Assembly: GCA_946997215.1 (NCBI GenBank)
Contig: CAMPUL010000001.1
Coordinates: 1-64,000 of the forward strand
Length of the DNA stretch: 64,000 nt
Reading direction: 5' to 3'
From: Gardnerella vaginalis
GTDB lineage: Bacteria; Actinomycetota; Actinomycetes; Actinomycetales; Bifidobacteriaceae
Both the position numbers and the translations under genes were made by a program. Shown here one piece after another: positions 46,349 to 56,035 of this stretch (position 1 is its first letter; each line of letters begins with the position of its first letter). The notes under the pieces are model-generated. The model was given only the letters and a program-made list of their open reading frames with translations. It did no database searches and was not told where the DNA came from.

Positions 46349-49333
46349 TCAGCTTTCGTCTGGCACAATAGACACAATCTTTGGAGCCTTCACAATTACC
46401 TTGCGCGGAGCTTTACCGCCCAAGCGATCAGCAACAGCTTCCAACGCAAGCTTTTCAAGCTCGCTAGCATCAATATTCGGGTCAACTTCAAGCTTTGCGC
46501 GAACTTTGCCCTTGATTTGCACAACAGCTGTAACAGTATCCTCACCAACATAGCGAGAATCTGCAACAGGCCAATTTGCGTGAGCAATCGACTTAGTATG
46601 CCCAAGCTTGCTCCACATTTCTTCGCAAATATGCGGAGCAATTGGAGAAAGCATAAGAACAAGCGGCTCAACTGCTGCGCGAGGCACGCTAGGCAAAGAC
46701 GTTAAGTGGTTATTCAACACAATCAGCTTAGCGATTGCAGTGTTTGGACGCATTGCTTCCATTTCTACAGTCACTTGCGCAATCGTGTTGTTAAGAAGCT
46801 TAAGCGTCTTTTCGTCGAGCGCATCTTCTGTTACTACGCAAGCGCCAGTTTCTTCGTTAACAACGTTACGCCACAAGCGTTGCAAGAATCTCATACCGCC
46901 AACAACATTGCGCGTATTCCACGGGCGAGACTCAGAAAGTGGACCCATACTCATTTCGTACAAACGGAACGTATCTGCACCGTAGTTTTCGTACATGTAG
47001 TCTGGGGTCACAATATTCTTTAGGCTCTTGCCCATCTTTCCAAACTCGCGATTCACAGCCTCGCCGTGCCACGTAAATGTTGACTCTCCAGCACCGTTAT
47101 TAGCTACTTCCTCAACCTCATCAGCTGGCACATACTGTCCGCGCTCATCCGTGTAAGCGTAAGCTTGAATCATGCCCTGATTAAACAAGCGATGGAATGG
47201 CTCAGCAGAATCCACATAACCCAAATCGTAAAGCGCTTTATGCCAGAATCGCGAGTAAAGCAAGTGCAAAACTGCGTGCTCTACGCCACCAACATAAAGG
47301 TCAACGCCGCCAGAAACATGCTCTTTACCAGGACGATTCGTACCCATCCAATAGTCGTATTCGTCGCTGTCAACCATATGCTCAGCGTCGTTTGGATCCA
47401 AATAACGCATGTAATACCAGCATGAACCAGCCCAATTTGGCATAGTGTTGGTGTCTCGATAGTAGGTTTTTACGCCGTCACCAAGATCGAGCTGAACTTT
47501 AACCCAATCATCATTTCGACTCAATGGCGCTTCTGGCTCCGAGTTTGCATCGTCTGGAGCATAAGTCTTTGGCTGATAGTCTGGAACATCTGGCAAAGCA
47601 ATCGGAAGCTCACTATCTGGAACTAAATGAGCAACACCATCCTCGTCATAAACGATTGGGAAAGGCTCACCCCAGTAGCGCTGCCTAGAGAACAGCCAGT
47701 CGCGAAGTCTGTAAGAAACCTTGCCAACGCCTACGCCTGCTGCTTCAAGCCAAGTCGTAACTTTTTTAATAGCTTCATCTACGCGCAAACCGTTAATAGA
47801 CAAGGCGTCGCCAAGCTTATGAGTATGCTCAACAGAAGAGTTAATAACAATTCCATCGTGAGAAACAAATGGAGCTTTGCCATCATAATCTTCTAGCTTT
47901 TCACCAGAATCAGGCAAAGGCTCAACAGTGTAAATCACAGGCAAGCCGAAAGCTTTAGCAAAATCATAATCGCGCTGATCGCCGCCAGGAACTGCCATAA
48001 TTGCGCCAGTGCCGTAACCCATAAGCACGTAGTCAGCAGTAAACAGCGGAAGCTTTGCACCAGTTACGGGATTAATTGCATAAAGACCAGTAAACAAGCC
48101 TGTTTTTGCTCCAGCATCTTCCGTGCGATCTTTAGCAGTCTTTGCACGAGCTTTAGCTTGGTACTCTGCCAATCCTTCTTTAAGATTTGCGTAGCCACCC
48201 TTCCAACTTTCTGGAACGTTTGCACTCCAGGCTTCTGGAATATGCTCAAGAATCGGATGATCTACAGAAACAACAGCAAAAGTAGTACCAAAAAGCGTGT
48301 CTGGACGAGTTGTGTACACTTCCAAATCGCGAGTTTCGCCATCCGCACACGGCACTTCAAAATGCACGGATGCACCGTGAGATTCGCCAATCCAGTTTCT
48401 CTGCATAAGCTTAACTTTTTCTGGCCAATCAATCGTATTCAAATCTTCAACCAAACGATGCGCATAAGCTGTAATTCGCATAGACCATTGACGAAGATTG
48501 CGCTGGAATACTGGGAAGTTTCCACGCTCAGATTTGCCTTCTGCAGTAACTTCCTCGTTTGCAAGCACAGTTCCCAATCCTGGGCACCAATTTACAGGAG
48601 ATTTAGAAATGTAAGCAATACGGAAGTCATTCAAAACGTCTGCTTGTTCTACTTTGCTAAGCTCTTCCCACTTTTTGCCTGCGAAACCAGGAATTTCGCG
48701 CTTTGCGCTCTTAAACTCATCAACAAGCTCACAAATTGGACGAGCGGAACCCTTTCCGCCATCTTTGCGCACAAAATCAGGGTTATACCAAGCGTCGTAG
48801 AGCTTTGAGAAAATCCATTGTGTCCAACGAACGTAGTTTGTATCAATCGTTGCAAAAGACCTACGATCATCAAAACTCAAGCCCATGCGGTGCAACTGCC
48901 TGCGCATATTTGCAATATTTGCCTCGGTAGTAATGCGAGGATGCTGACCAGTTTGCACAGCGTACTGTTCTGCAGGAAGTCCAAAAGCGTCGTAGCCCAT
49001 AGCATGCAAAACGTTCTCGCCCTTCATGCGGTGATATCGGCTTACAACATCCGTTGCCAAATATCCAAGAGGATGCCCAACATGCAAGCCCTTTCCAGAA
49101 GGGTACGGGAACATGTCCATTGCAAAGAAAGAAGGGCGGCCCTCAGCATTCCTGCCTTCGCCATCCCTTAAATTACCCTTAACATTAGCAGCCCAGAATG
49201 TGCCTTGCTCATCCCAGGTTTTTTGCCAGCGCTGCTCAATATCTTGTGCGAGTTGCGCATTATAACGAAAAGCTGGCTCAGCGATTGTAGCTTTATTGTC
49301 AGCTGTTGCATATTGTTGATCGTTGTCTTCCAT
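46349..49333 (-). CDS. leuS: Leucyl-tRNA synthetase
   Basis: 994 residues, class I synthetase. HIGH-like MFPYPSGKGLHVGHPLGY (about 73-90), the editing domain with TTRPDTLFGTTF, KMSKS-like GKMGKSLKN (about 740), anticodon-binding region and C-terminal domain. Longer than E. coli LeuRS (860) as usual for actinobacteria. I place the start at ATG 49333; the in-frame TTG two codons earlier overlaps the promoter -10 spacer. No T-box leader is present; the promoter sits immediately before the start codon. Confidence 0.97.
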   Translation of the reverse strand: MEDNDQQYATADNKATIAEPAFRYNAQLAQDIEQRWQKTWDEQGTFWAANVKGNLRDGEGRNAEGRPSFFAMDMFPYPSGKGLHVGHPLGYLATDVVSRYHRMKGENVLHAMGYDAFGLPAEQYAVQTGQHPRITTEANIANMRRQLHRMGLSFDDRRSFATIDTNYVRWTQWIFSKLYDAWYNPDFVRKDGGKGSARPICELVDEFKSAKREIPGFAGKKWEELSKVEQADVLNDFRIAYISKSPVNWCPGLGTVLANEEVTAEGKSERGNFPVFQRNLRQWSMRITAYAHRLVEDLNTIDWPEKVKLMQRNWIGESHGASVHFEVPCADGETRDLEVYTTRPDTLFGTTFAVVSVDHPILEHIPEAWSANVPESWKGGYANLKEGLAEYQAKARAKTAKDRTEDAGAKTGLFTGLYAINPVTGAKLPLFTADYVLMGYGTGAIMAVPGGDQRDYDFAKAFGLPVIYTVEPLPDSGEKLEDYDGKAPFVSHDGIVINSSVEHTHKLGDALSINGLRVDEAIKKVTTWLEAAGVGVGKVSYRLRDWLFSRQRYWGEPFPIVYDEDGVAHLVPDSELPIALPDVPDYQPKTYAPDDANSEPEAPLSRNDDWVKVQLDLGDGVKTYYRDTNTMPNWAGSCWYYMRYLDPNDAEHMVDSDEYDYWMGTNRPGKEHVSGGVDLYVGGVEHAVLHLLYSRFWHKALYDLGYVDSAEPFHRLFNQGMIQAYAYTDERGQYVPADEVEEVANNGAGESTFTWHGEAVNREFGKMGKSLKNIVTPDYMYENYGADTFRLYEMSMGPLSESRPWNTRNVVGGMRFLQRLWRNVVNEETGACVVTEDALDEKTLKLLNNTIAQVTVEMEAMRPNTAIAKLIVLNNHLTSLPSVPRAAVEPLVLMLSPIAPHICEEMWSKLGHTKSIAHANWPVADSRYVGEDTVTAVVQIKGKVRAKLEVDPNIDASELEKLALEAVADRLGGKAPRKVIVKAPKIVSIVPDES

Positions 49334-49341
49334 AAACAAGC

Positions 49342-49371
49342 ACTATAGCGACTCATATCGTCAATTTGCAA
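49342..49371 (-). promoter_or_regulatory. leuS promoter giving a leaderless mRNA
   Basis: TTGCAA (49371-49366), 18-bp spacer, TATAGT (49347-49342). Only 8 bases separate the -10 from the ATG at 49333, so transcription should begin at or next to the A of the start codon. No Shine-Dalgarno fits between. Confidence 0.65.
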
Positions 49372-49547
49372 CACTTTTTACAACTTTTAAGCATATTTTA
49401 TTGTGTTTTTTGAAAGTTTTAATGCACAATTCACAAAATACTCTTATTTAGCGTTTTTTATAAAAATCATTACTACAATTGTTTTAAGAGTTTAACATAA
49501 GAATTTACTAAGAATAATAAAAACAATATGATTTAACGAGGTTAGTT

Positions 49548-49988
49548 ATGAAGGTATCAAAGAACACGCTTTTATTAATCGCATGCCTTGTATGGGGATT
49601 TGCTGGATTTAACATTCTTAAGATTGGTGTTAGTGCATACTCAAACTTTTTATCTCCTATTAACTTCACTTTATCTTTAGCTGTTTTTGTAATATTCCAA
49701 GTGTTTATTTTTGGAAAACTTGTTAAAAAGCATGTGTCTAGAATCAACGCTTACAAAGAAAACAAGCAATTTTTCCTTAACTTCTTTGACGTTAAATCTT
49801 TTATAATCATGGCTTTTATGATGACTTTTGGAATTGTTCTTCGTGCAACAAATATAGCTCCAGAACGCTTTATTGCCGTGTTTTATACGGGATTAGGCTC
49901 TGCATTAGCCTTAGCAGGATTGCTTTTTGGATATCAATTTGTTAAAACTGTATGTCCGCATTACAAAAACACTCATACTATGCAATAG
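49548..49988 (+). CDS. Small membrane protein of unknown function
   Basis: 146 residues with four predicted membrane helices (about 7-25, 36-55, 86-103, 110-130). RBS GAGG eight bases before the ATG. No named family recognised. It precedes the DUF2871 gene by 74 bp on the same strand, so the two may be cotranscribed. Transcribed divergently from leuS; 214 bp of AT-rich DNA separate them. Confidence 0.75.
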   Translation: MKVSKNTLLLIACLVWGFAGFNILKIGVSAYSNFLSPINFTLSLAVFVIFQVFIFGKLVKKHVSRINAYKENKQFFLNFFDVKSFIIMAFMMTFGIVLRATNIAPERFIAVFYTGLGSALALAGLLFGYQFVKTVCPHYKNTHTMQ

Positions 49989-50062
49989 TGCTTACAAACA
50001 CCTGTAACGACATCAACATTACTAAGGAATATTTGACTATCACTCTACGTAAGGAAGTTACT

Positions 50063-50506
50063 ATGAACCATGTTATGAAACGTTATATTAATACGTCTTT
50101 GTTGTATGCTGTCCTCGCCATGATTGGCGGCGTCTTTTATCGCGAATTTACAAAATTTAATGCTTTCCATACAAAAACTGTGCTTGCTGTAGTTCATACA
50201 CACTACTTTATGCTTGGCATGGTTGTTTTTCTGTTACTCATACTATTTGAGAAAAACTTCAGTTTTAGTAACGAAAAAACTACACGAATCTTAATAACTT
50301 ATCATATTGGACTCAACCTAACAGCAGTAATGATGATTACTCGTGGAATTGCACAAGTAATGCGTCTACATCTCAGTCCATCTATAGATTTTTCCATAAC
50401 TGGTTTAGCAGGAATCGGACACATCCTACTTGGCGTAAGTATTGTACTAATCTTATTGCAAATTAAACGCAGCATCGCTCATTGTGCTAATACTTCATTA
50501 GAATAG
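50063..50506 (+). CDS. DUF2871-family membrane protein
   Basis: 147 residues from ATG 50063, with AAGGAAG seven bases upstream (a longer frame from 49952 overlaps the previous gene without an RBS). Four membrane helices; motifs YAVLAMIGGVFYREFTKF, VVHTHYFMLGMVVFLL and GLAGIGHILLGVSI are characteristic of DUF2871. The conserved histidines in the helices suggest ion or haem binding, but function is unknown. Confidence 0.8.
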   Translation: MNHVMKRYINTSLLYAVLAMIGGVFYREFTKFNAFHTKTVLAVVHTHYFMLGMVVFLLLILFEKNFSFSNEKTTRILITYHIGLNLTAVMMITRGIAQVMRLHLSPSIDFSITGLAGIGHILLGVSIVLILLQIKRSIAHCANTSLE

Positions 50507-50595
50507 TGATGATAGGAATAATTTAGTTTATTCATAAAATATTTATTAAGTGTGTAACTATAAGCCGCATACGCTACTACATTAAGAAGGTTGCT

Positions 50596-51402
50596 ATGAG
50601 TAATAACGTGTATAAAAAGAGCAGATCATACGCACCAGAACGATTCTTTGAATGCGAAGGTCGTGGCCTTAATTGGCTTCGAGAAGCTTACGACTATGGC
50701 GGGCCTAAAGTAGCTAAAGTTTTTGATTGGGGAAAAGACTACTTAAACATTGAACGCATTGAAACTACAAGCCCTACTCCTTTAGCATCGTTTGAATTTG
50801 GAGCGTCTTTGGCACACATGCACGATTTCGGTGCGAAATATTTTGGGGAGCCACCTGCAGATTATAATGGCACATGCTATTTTGGTCCATTAAGCGACCC
50901 AGTAAAAATGGATTGTGGCAATTGGAACAATGTTATTGACTATTTGGCAGAAGGCAGACTTTTGCCAATGGTAAATCTTGGTATTTCTAGAGGAAGTCTT
51001 ACAAAAAGCGATTTAGATCTTACAAATAAAGTTATTGACGCTTTGCCAGATTTGCTTGGAAAAGCCGCTGAAGATAAGCCAGCGCGCGTTCATGGAGACT
51101 TGTGGAGCGGTAACGTTCTTTGGACTAAAAGCGAAGACGGAGAACACACAGAAGCTGTTTTAATTGACCCTGCAGCTCACGGCGGCCACCGCGAAGAAGA
51201 TTTATCAATGCTTCACTTATTTGGAATCAGCTATTTTAAGCAGATTCTAGACGGCTACCAGTCTGTTCATCCACTAAAATCTGGTTTTGAAAATCGAATG
51301 ACAATTTGGCAACTCTACCCTATTGCTGGTCATTGTGTTTTCTTCGGTGGAGGCTACGTTAGCGAATATCGAGATATGTGCTTGGATTTGCTTAATAGGT
51401 AA
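50596..51402 (+). CDS. Fructosamine kinase family protein
   Basis: 268 residues, aminoglycoside phosphotransferase-like kinase fold. Catalytic loop VHGDLWSGNVLW (about 165-176) and metal-binding LIDPAAHGGHREEDL (about 189-203) match fructosamine-3-kinases, which phosphorylate Amadori products so that glycated amines are released. Start of the kinase domain at GGPKVAKVFDW. RBS AAGG seven bases from ATG. Neighbours do not narrow the substrate. Confidence 0.88.
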   Translation: MSNNVYKKSRSYAPERFFECEGRGLNWLREAYDYGGPKVAKVFDWGKDYLNIERIETTSPTPLASFEFGASLAHMHDFGAKYFGEPPADYNGTCYFGPLSDPVKMDCGNWNNVIDYLAEGRLLPMVNLGISRGSLTKSDLDLTNKVIDALPDLLGKAAEDKPARVHGDLWSGNVLWTKSEDGEHTEAVLIDPAAHGGHREEDLSMLHLFGISYFKQILDGYQSVHPLKSGFENRMTIWQLYPIAGHCVFFGGGYVSEYRDMCLDLLNR

Positions 51403-51475
51403 ATTTGCATTAGATATTTAATAGAAACTAATAGACAAGTAAGTACAAAACTAAAATTTACGAAAGGTTTTAACT

Positions 51476-53194
51476 ATGATTCGCACGCATAAGCATATTT
51501 TGCGCAAAACTATTGCTGTTATAGCAGCTAGCACAATGCTTCTTGCGATTTGCGCATGCGGATCTAGTGCACAAAACGCGTCTCCTAGCGCAAAAGCTCA
51601 AGTGGACCACGGCAACGTTATAGTTTTTACACCCTCTGATGGCCTAAATTTAAGTAGAAAAACTCCATTAAGCACATGGGATAATCTTGTTCCAGAAATA
51701 GTAAAATCGTTAAAAAAGCAAGGATTTTCTAGCAACGCAATCACAACCAAGTCTTCTAATAGCTTGTACAATCAAAGTCAAGATATTCAAGATTATGTTG
51801 TAAACACTATTACATCACTAAATCCTAAAAGCAACGCTAAATCTAAAAGTAAAAGCTCAAAAGCAAATGTTAAGAATCTTCAAGATAGCGCAAAAAAGCA
51901 GCTTTCAAAAACGACTATTGTTGTTGCTCCTTGGACTAATAAAAACGGTCACAACAATTATGGAGATTATGTAACTCAACCAGATTCAAATAGTGATCAA
52001 TTAGATGAAGACGATTTAAAGAATCAAGAAGAAGCAGAGAATAGGCTTTCTAGTGCTTTAGAGCTTGCTAAAAAAGCTGGAATGCACGTTGTTATGCTTT
52101 CTAGACTGAGTAAGGGATTTAATCCAGATATTCTATTTAATCTTTCTTCCGCACAAAGAATTGGAGAGATTCAAGCCTACACTCTTGTACAAAAATTGGC
52201 TCTAAATCAAGCATCTAAAGATAATCCAAAAAGCGTGGAAGTGCTTTTGCCTTGCCATAATCAAAAGCAAAATGTTCATTTTCATGTTGGAATAAACAAA
52301 CGCACAATAAACTCCGAGGATTCTTTGTATAAAACTCCAGATTTTGATGACGAATTTTCCAAACTTGCGTTTGAAGGAATTTGGAAAGTTCTAAAGCCAT
52401 ATTTTGAGTCTGGACTAATGTTTTCTCCTTCTGGAAAGCTTAACAAAAATTCTACTGAAAATGACTGGAAAAACGTTGCTATAGACGCAGATAATTCCGA
52501 TTCTGTTAAAGCAGAACTTGAATTTAGACTTATTGAAAAAAATAATTCTAAAGCAACTCCAACAAAACACGTAGATGGAATTATTGCGTTAGAAGATCAA
52601 GTTGCTATGCAAACAGAAAGCGCTTTAGAAGAGCTTGGATATAAAGGCAGCTCTGCAGACATTAATCCTTCGTTTACTCTTCCAGACATTATTGGAAACT
52701 TTATTGGAAAACGCAACTTGAGTAAAAAACGAGTACCTTTGCCATCTAATGTAAAAAATAATAACAATCTTAAAAAACAAAAAGCAAACAAAAAAAGTAA
52801 CAAAAATAAAAACACACAAGATAACAATCAAAATACCAACCAAGATAGTCAAAGTGAGTATGCAAACACTATTGTAAACGATTCAAAATGGCCTATTATT
52901 ACAGGCTACGGAGCATACAAAGACGCTTTGCCTAATCTTGTAAACGGAAAACAATGGATGACTTCTATAGAAAACATCCAAAAGATTTCTAGCGATGTTG
53001 CAAAACAGTGTAATTCGTTGAATACTACTGGAAAGATTACGCAACTAGAAGATGTAACCATTTTTGTAAACAATAGTGATTCGCAAAAAGGTGTACCAGT
53101 TGCAAATGAAGACATTCTTGCAATCAGTGCAACTAATCTTAAAGCGCTTTTAATAGACCCAGGCTATGTGACTCTTGCAGACGCAGGTCTTTAA
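51476..53194 (+). CDS. Lipoprotein with divergent periplasmic-sugar-binding fold
   Basis: 572 residues. Lys/Arg-rich start, hydrophobic segment and lipobox LAICAC (Cys27), so exported and lipid-anchored. Two parts resemble type I sugar-binding proteins: HVVMLSRL near residue 203, and the C-terminal end with ITGYGAYKDALPNLVNGKQW, where XylF/ChvE relatives have a similar ITG...GKQ segment, ending LLIDPGYVTLADAGL. Between them lie long Asn/Lys/Ser-rich linkers (for example 415-455), absent in ordinary binding proteins. No ABC transporter is adjacent. Function unknown. Confidence 0.7.
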   Translation: MIRTHKHILRKTIAVIAASTMLLAICACGSSAQNASPSAKAQVDHGNVIVFTPSDGLNLSRKTPLSTWDNLVPEIVKSLKKQGFSSNAITTKSSNSLYNQSQDIQDYVVNTITSLNPKSNAKSKSKSSKANVKNLQDSAKKQLSKTTIVVAPWTNKNGHNNYGDYVTQPDSNSDQLDEDDLKNQEEAENRLSSALELAKKAGMHVVMLSRLSKGFNPDILFNLSSAQRIGEIQAYTLVQKLALNQASKDNPKSVEVLLPCHNQKQNVHFHVGINKRTINSEDSLYKTPDFDDEFSKLAFEGIWKVLKPYFESGLMFSPSGKLNKNSTENDWKNVAIDADNSDSVKAELEFRLIEKNNSKATPTKHVDGIIALEDQVAMQTESALEELGYKGSSADINPSFTLPDIIGNFIGKRNLSKKRVPLPSNVKNNNNLKKQKANKKSNKNKNTQDNNQNTNQDSQSEYANTIVNDSKWPIITGYGAYKDALPNLVNGKQWMTSIENIQKISSDVAKQCNSLNTTGKITQLEDVTIFVNNSDSQKGVPVANEDILAISATNLKALLIDPGYVTLADAGL

Positions 53195-53225
53195 TTGATT
53201 TGCGCTAACGCATTACGCTAATCAA
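53195..53225. terminator. Possible terminator hairpin between convergent genes
   Basis: TTGATTTGCG and CGCTAATCAA form a 10-bp stem with one mismatch. It lies between the convergent lipoprotein gene and fadD, but there is no clear T-run on either side. Confidence 0.35.
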
Positions 53226-53273
53226 CCTAAGATTACGCCCTATCTTGTGCTCTATTAACAGAGATTAATTCGA

Positions 53274-55094
53274 TTATCTCTTAAGTCTTGGAGCATAAAT
53301 CTTATTTTCAATAAGATCTTTGTAACGCTCTAGAACAACGCTTCTTTTTGCTTTAAGGCTTGGAGTAACCAATCCATTTTCTTGCGTAAATGCGTCTGGA
53401 ACAATCTCAAACTTTCTAATCGACTGCGCTCTAGAAACCTTAGAATTTGCTTTTACAACACTTTGCTCGATTTCGGATCTTACAATCGAATTTTTCCGAG
53501 CTTCATCCAGCGAGCGCACAGGCCCTGCCCCTCTAGATATAAGCCACGAGTTTACTTCTGCCAAATCAAGCGCAATAATTGCCGATATAAACGGCTTTCT
53601 GTCTCCTACAATAACGCATTGAGAAACTATTGGGCAAGTCATAACAGAAGCTTCTAGAATGCTTGGAGAAACGTTTTTACCGCCAGCTGTTATTATTAAA
53701 TCCTTTTTACGACCTGTAATCCTAACAAATCCATCTGGTTCTAGCAGGCCAAAATCTCCCGTATGCAGCCAACCATTTACTATTTGCTTTTCTGTTATTT
53801 CTGGATGATTATGGTATCCAACGCATACTGCAGGGCTTTTAATGCAAAGCTCACCTTCATTATCTATTGCAACAGACACGCCTTTAACTGGAATGCCTAC
53901 TGTTCCAATTCTGTATCCCTTTGTAGGGTTTACCATTGATGGAGCGCATGTTTCTGTCATTCCGTAGCCTTCAAGGATTGGAAGCCCAATTCCATTAAAG
54001 AAGTGAGATATAGATGTGTCTAAAGGAGCACCACCAGAAACACCGTATTCAACGCATCCTCCAAAAACTTGCAAAATCGACTTATATACAGTGTTTTTAA
54101 AGAATTCGTGACTTATTGCAATCAATGGAGAAACCATTGCACCATTTTGCTGCGCTTTTGACCATTGTTTAGCAACTTTTACGCTTAACGCAAATATAAC
54201 GCCTTTTAATCCTCTGCCTGCTTTTTGAGAAGCCGCATTGTAGATTTTTTCAAATATTCTAGGAACACCAAGCACGAATGTTGGTCTAAAGCTTTTGAAA
54301 TCACTAAGTATTGTTTTTAGATTACTAGATAATCCAAGTGTAACGTTTCCAGTAAAGCAAAAGAACTGCATATATCGCGCAAAAACGTGTGCGAGAGGAA
54401 GGAACAGCAAAAGTCGTGGATTACCATTCTTACTTTTTAACGCTATATCTGGCATAGAAAGTATTCCAGACTTTGCTATAAAAACAAAGTTTCCGTGCGA
54501 AAGCTCAATGCCTTTTGGCTCTCCAGTAGATCCAGAAGTATAAACAATTGTTGCTAAATCTTTACCTTTAACAGATTTTTCTCTTTCGTAAAATTCTGCA
54601 TCCGTAACGGTTTTTCCGTATTCAATAAACGCGTCTATTGCATCTGAACTCAATACGAATATTTCTTCAAGACATTTGCACGACTTTTTTGCAATCAATG
54701 CATTCTCTCTAATTGCTTCGTCTTCAACAAAAATCATGCTCACATTGGAATCGTTAACAATGTTTTCTATTTGACTCACCGAGCTTGTTTCGTAGATTGG
54801 AACAGTTAAAGCTCCAATAGACATTATTGCCATATCCAGCAAAGTCCACTGCCAAGAAGTATGAGCAATTATAGATATTGAATCCCCTGGCATAACGCCA
54901 TGTGCTATAAACCCTTTTGCAACCGCTATAACTAAATCTCTAAACTCTTTAGCGCTAAAAGAATTCCACTCTCCGCTTTTTATGTATTCAATCAAAGGGT
55001 CGTTTGGCTTGCGATTAACGCGATCTTCAAGAAGCGAAAAAACATTTGCGTCGTAATCAATCTTCTCATCAAGATTGCGAGAATACTTTTGCAT
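53274..55094 (-). CDS. fadD: Long-chain fatty-acid-CoA ligase
   Basis: 606 residues, ANL superfamily. P-loop-like IVYTSGSTGEPKG (about 181-193), GYGMTETCAPSMV (about 375), LHTGDFGLLEPDGFVRITGRKKDLIIT and the C-terminal catalytic lysine region. Activates fatty acids as acyl-CoA via acyl-adenylate, most likely for incorporation of host fatty acids into lipids since beta-oxidation genes are not seen here. No signal peptide. RBS AAGGAGCGG before ATG 55094. Confidence 0.93.
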   Translation of the reverse strand: MQKYSRNLDEKIDYDANVFSLLEDRVNRKPNDPLIEYIKSGEWNSFSAKEFRDLVIAVAKGFIAHGVMPGDSISIIAHTSWQWTLLDMAIMSIGALTVPIYETSSVSQIENIVNDSNVSMIFVEDEAIRENALIAKKSCKCLEEIFVLSSDAIDAFIEYGKTVTDAEFYEREKSVKGKDLATIVYTSGSTGEPKGIELSHGNFVFIAKSGILSMPDIALKSKNGNPRLLLFLPLAHVFARYMQFFCFTGNVTLGLSSNLKTILSDFKSFRPTFVLGVPRIFEKIYNAASQKAGRGLKGVIFALSVKVAKQWSKAQQNGAMVSPLIAISHEFFKNTVYKSILQVFGGCVEYGVSGGAPLDTSISHFFNGIGLPILEGYGMTETCAPSMVNPTKGYRIGTVGIPVKGVSVAIDNEGELCIKSPAVCVGYHNHPEITEKQIVNGWLHTGDFGLLEPDGFVRITGRKKDLIITAGGKNVSPSILEASVMTCPIVSQCVIVGDRKPFISAIIALDLAEVNSWLISRGAGPVRSLDEARKNSIVRSEIEQSVVKANSKVSRAQSIRKFEIVPDAFTQENGLVTPSLKAKRSVVLERYKDLIENKIYAPRLKR

Positions 55095-55183
55095 AACCGC
55101 TCCTTAAATTGCGCATATTGTTTAAGCAATGATTCTCAACATTTTACTCAAGAATCTATACACACTATACGATACGTATTTTA

Positions 55184-55924
55184 CTATTTTTCTTTTAAGT
55201 CTTCTTTTGGCTTTAACACTATTTTTTGTTTTTGAACCATCTTTTTTGGATTTGCGTACGTTCTGTTTTTTCGTTTTAATCCCCATTGAACGCAAAGATT
55301 ATCGCAATGATCCGATCCAACTGTTACATATGCAAAATTCTGACCTTTTTTAACAATTGATCCAACAGGCAAATCGGTATATGCAGGCTCAAATGTAGAT
55401 GTTAAAACACCATGACTTATTGTTACAACAGACTTTCCAGCAACTAGCCCCGCAAAGGCGATTATTCCGTCTTGTGGAGCGCGCAACTCATCGCCTTCTT
55501 TAGCTTGTAAATCAACACCTCTGTGGCCTGCAAGCCAAGGCTTGCTTGGAGCATCAAAATCCTTAATAATATTTGCTTCTTTTACTGGATATATCATCCT
55601 AGACTTGCAATATTCGTCCTTAGAATCCTCACTTATACTTGTAGCTAAAACATGCTTTTTAGAATTATTTTTACAAGTATTCGCGTATTGCTTATACGCA
55701 TCTTGCTGATTCGCTTGAACGTATTCATATTCAACACTTTTGCTAATACTCGTATTTTCAAGCACACGAATTAGTGTAATAAATGCAATCAAAACAAAAA
55801 ACGCTATTATGTATACAAAAATTATCTTATGTTTCAAAACATATTTTTTTATTCTATTAATTTTTTTGATGATTTTTTGCATCATTTTTTTATCAATGAC
55901 TTTTATATTAAATATTTTCCACAT
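55184..55924 (-). CDS. M23 peptidase-fold protein with a lost zinc ligand
   Basis: 246 residues. Basic N-terminus, membrane helix (IIFVYIIAFFVLIAFITL, about 34-51) and a C-terminal LytM/M23 domain. The first motif is intact, GHRGVDL (H-x3-D, about 144-150). The second, normally x-L-H-W-G in actinobacterial M23 proteins, reads CVQWGLK (about 214-220): the zinc-binding His is Gln. Catalysis is doubtful; it may act as a non-enzymatic regulator of peptidoglycan hydrolysis as EnvC-like proteins do. RBS GGAGAG before ATG. Confidence 0.85.
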   Translation of the reverse strand: MWKIFNIKVIDKKMMQKIIKKINRIKKYVLKHKIIFVYIIAFFVLIAFITLIRVLENTSISKSVEYEYVQANQQDAYKQYANTCKNNSKKHVLATSISEDSKDEYCKSRMIYPVKEANIIKDFDAPSKPWLAGHRGVDLQAKEGDELRAPQDGIIAFAGLVAGKSVVTISHGVLTSTFEPAYTDLPVGSIVKKGQNFAYVTVGSDHCDNLCVQWGLKRKNRTYANPKKMVQKQKIVLKPKEDLKEK

Positions 55925-56035
55925 ATTTTCTCTCCTTTGAATTTCACACTAAAAATGGCGTATTTTAAGGGTTTTTGCTAATTTATTCTGTGTTCTTAAA
56001 AGTTTTTCATACGATTCTTTTTTAGTAAAGATTTT

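Noticed and set aside
48158..48808. 216-codon plus-strand frame opposite leuS
   Set aside because: Antisense to conserved leuS sequence, no ribosome site, no recognisable motif.
49334..49547. T-box leader before leuS
   Set aside because: The AGGGTGGNACCGCG block is absent and the promoter lies directly at the start codon.
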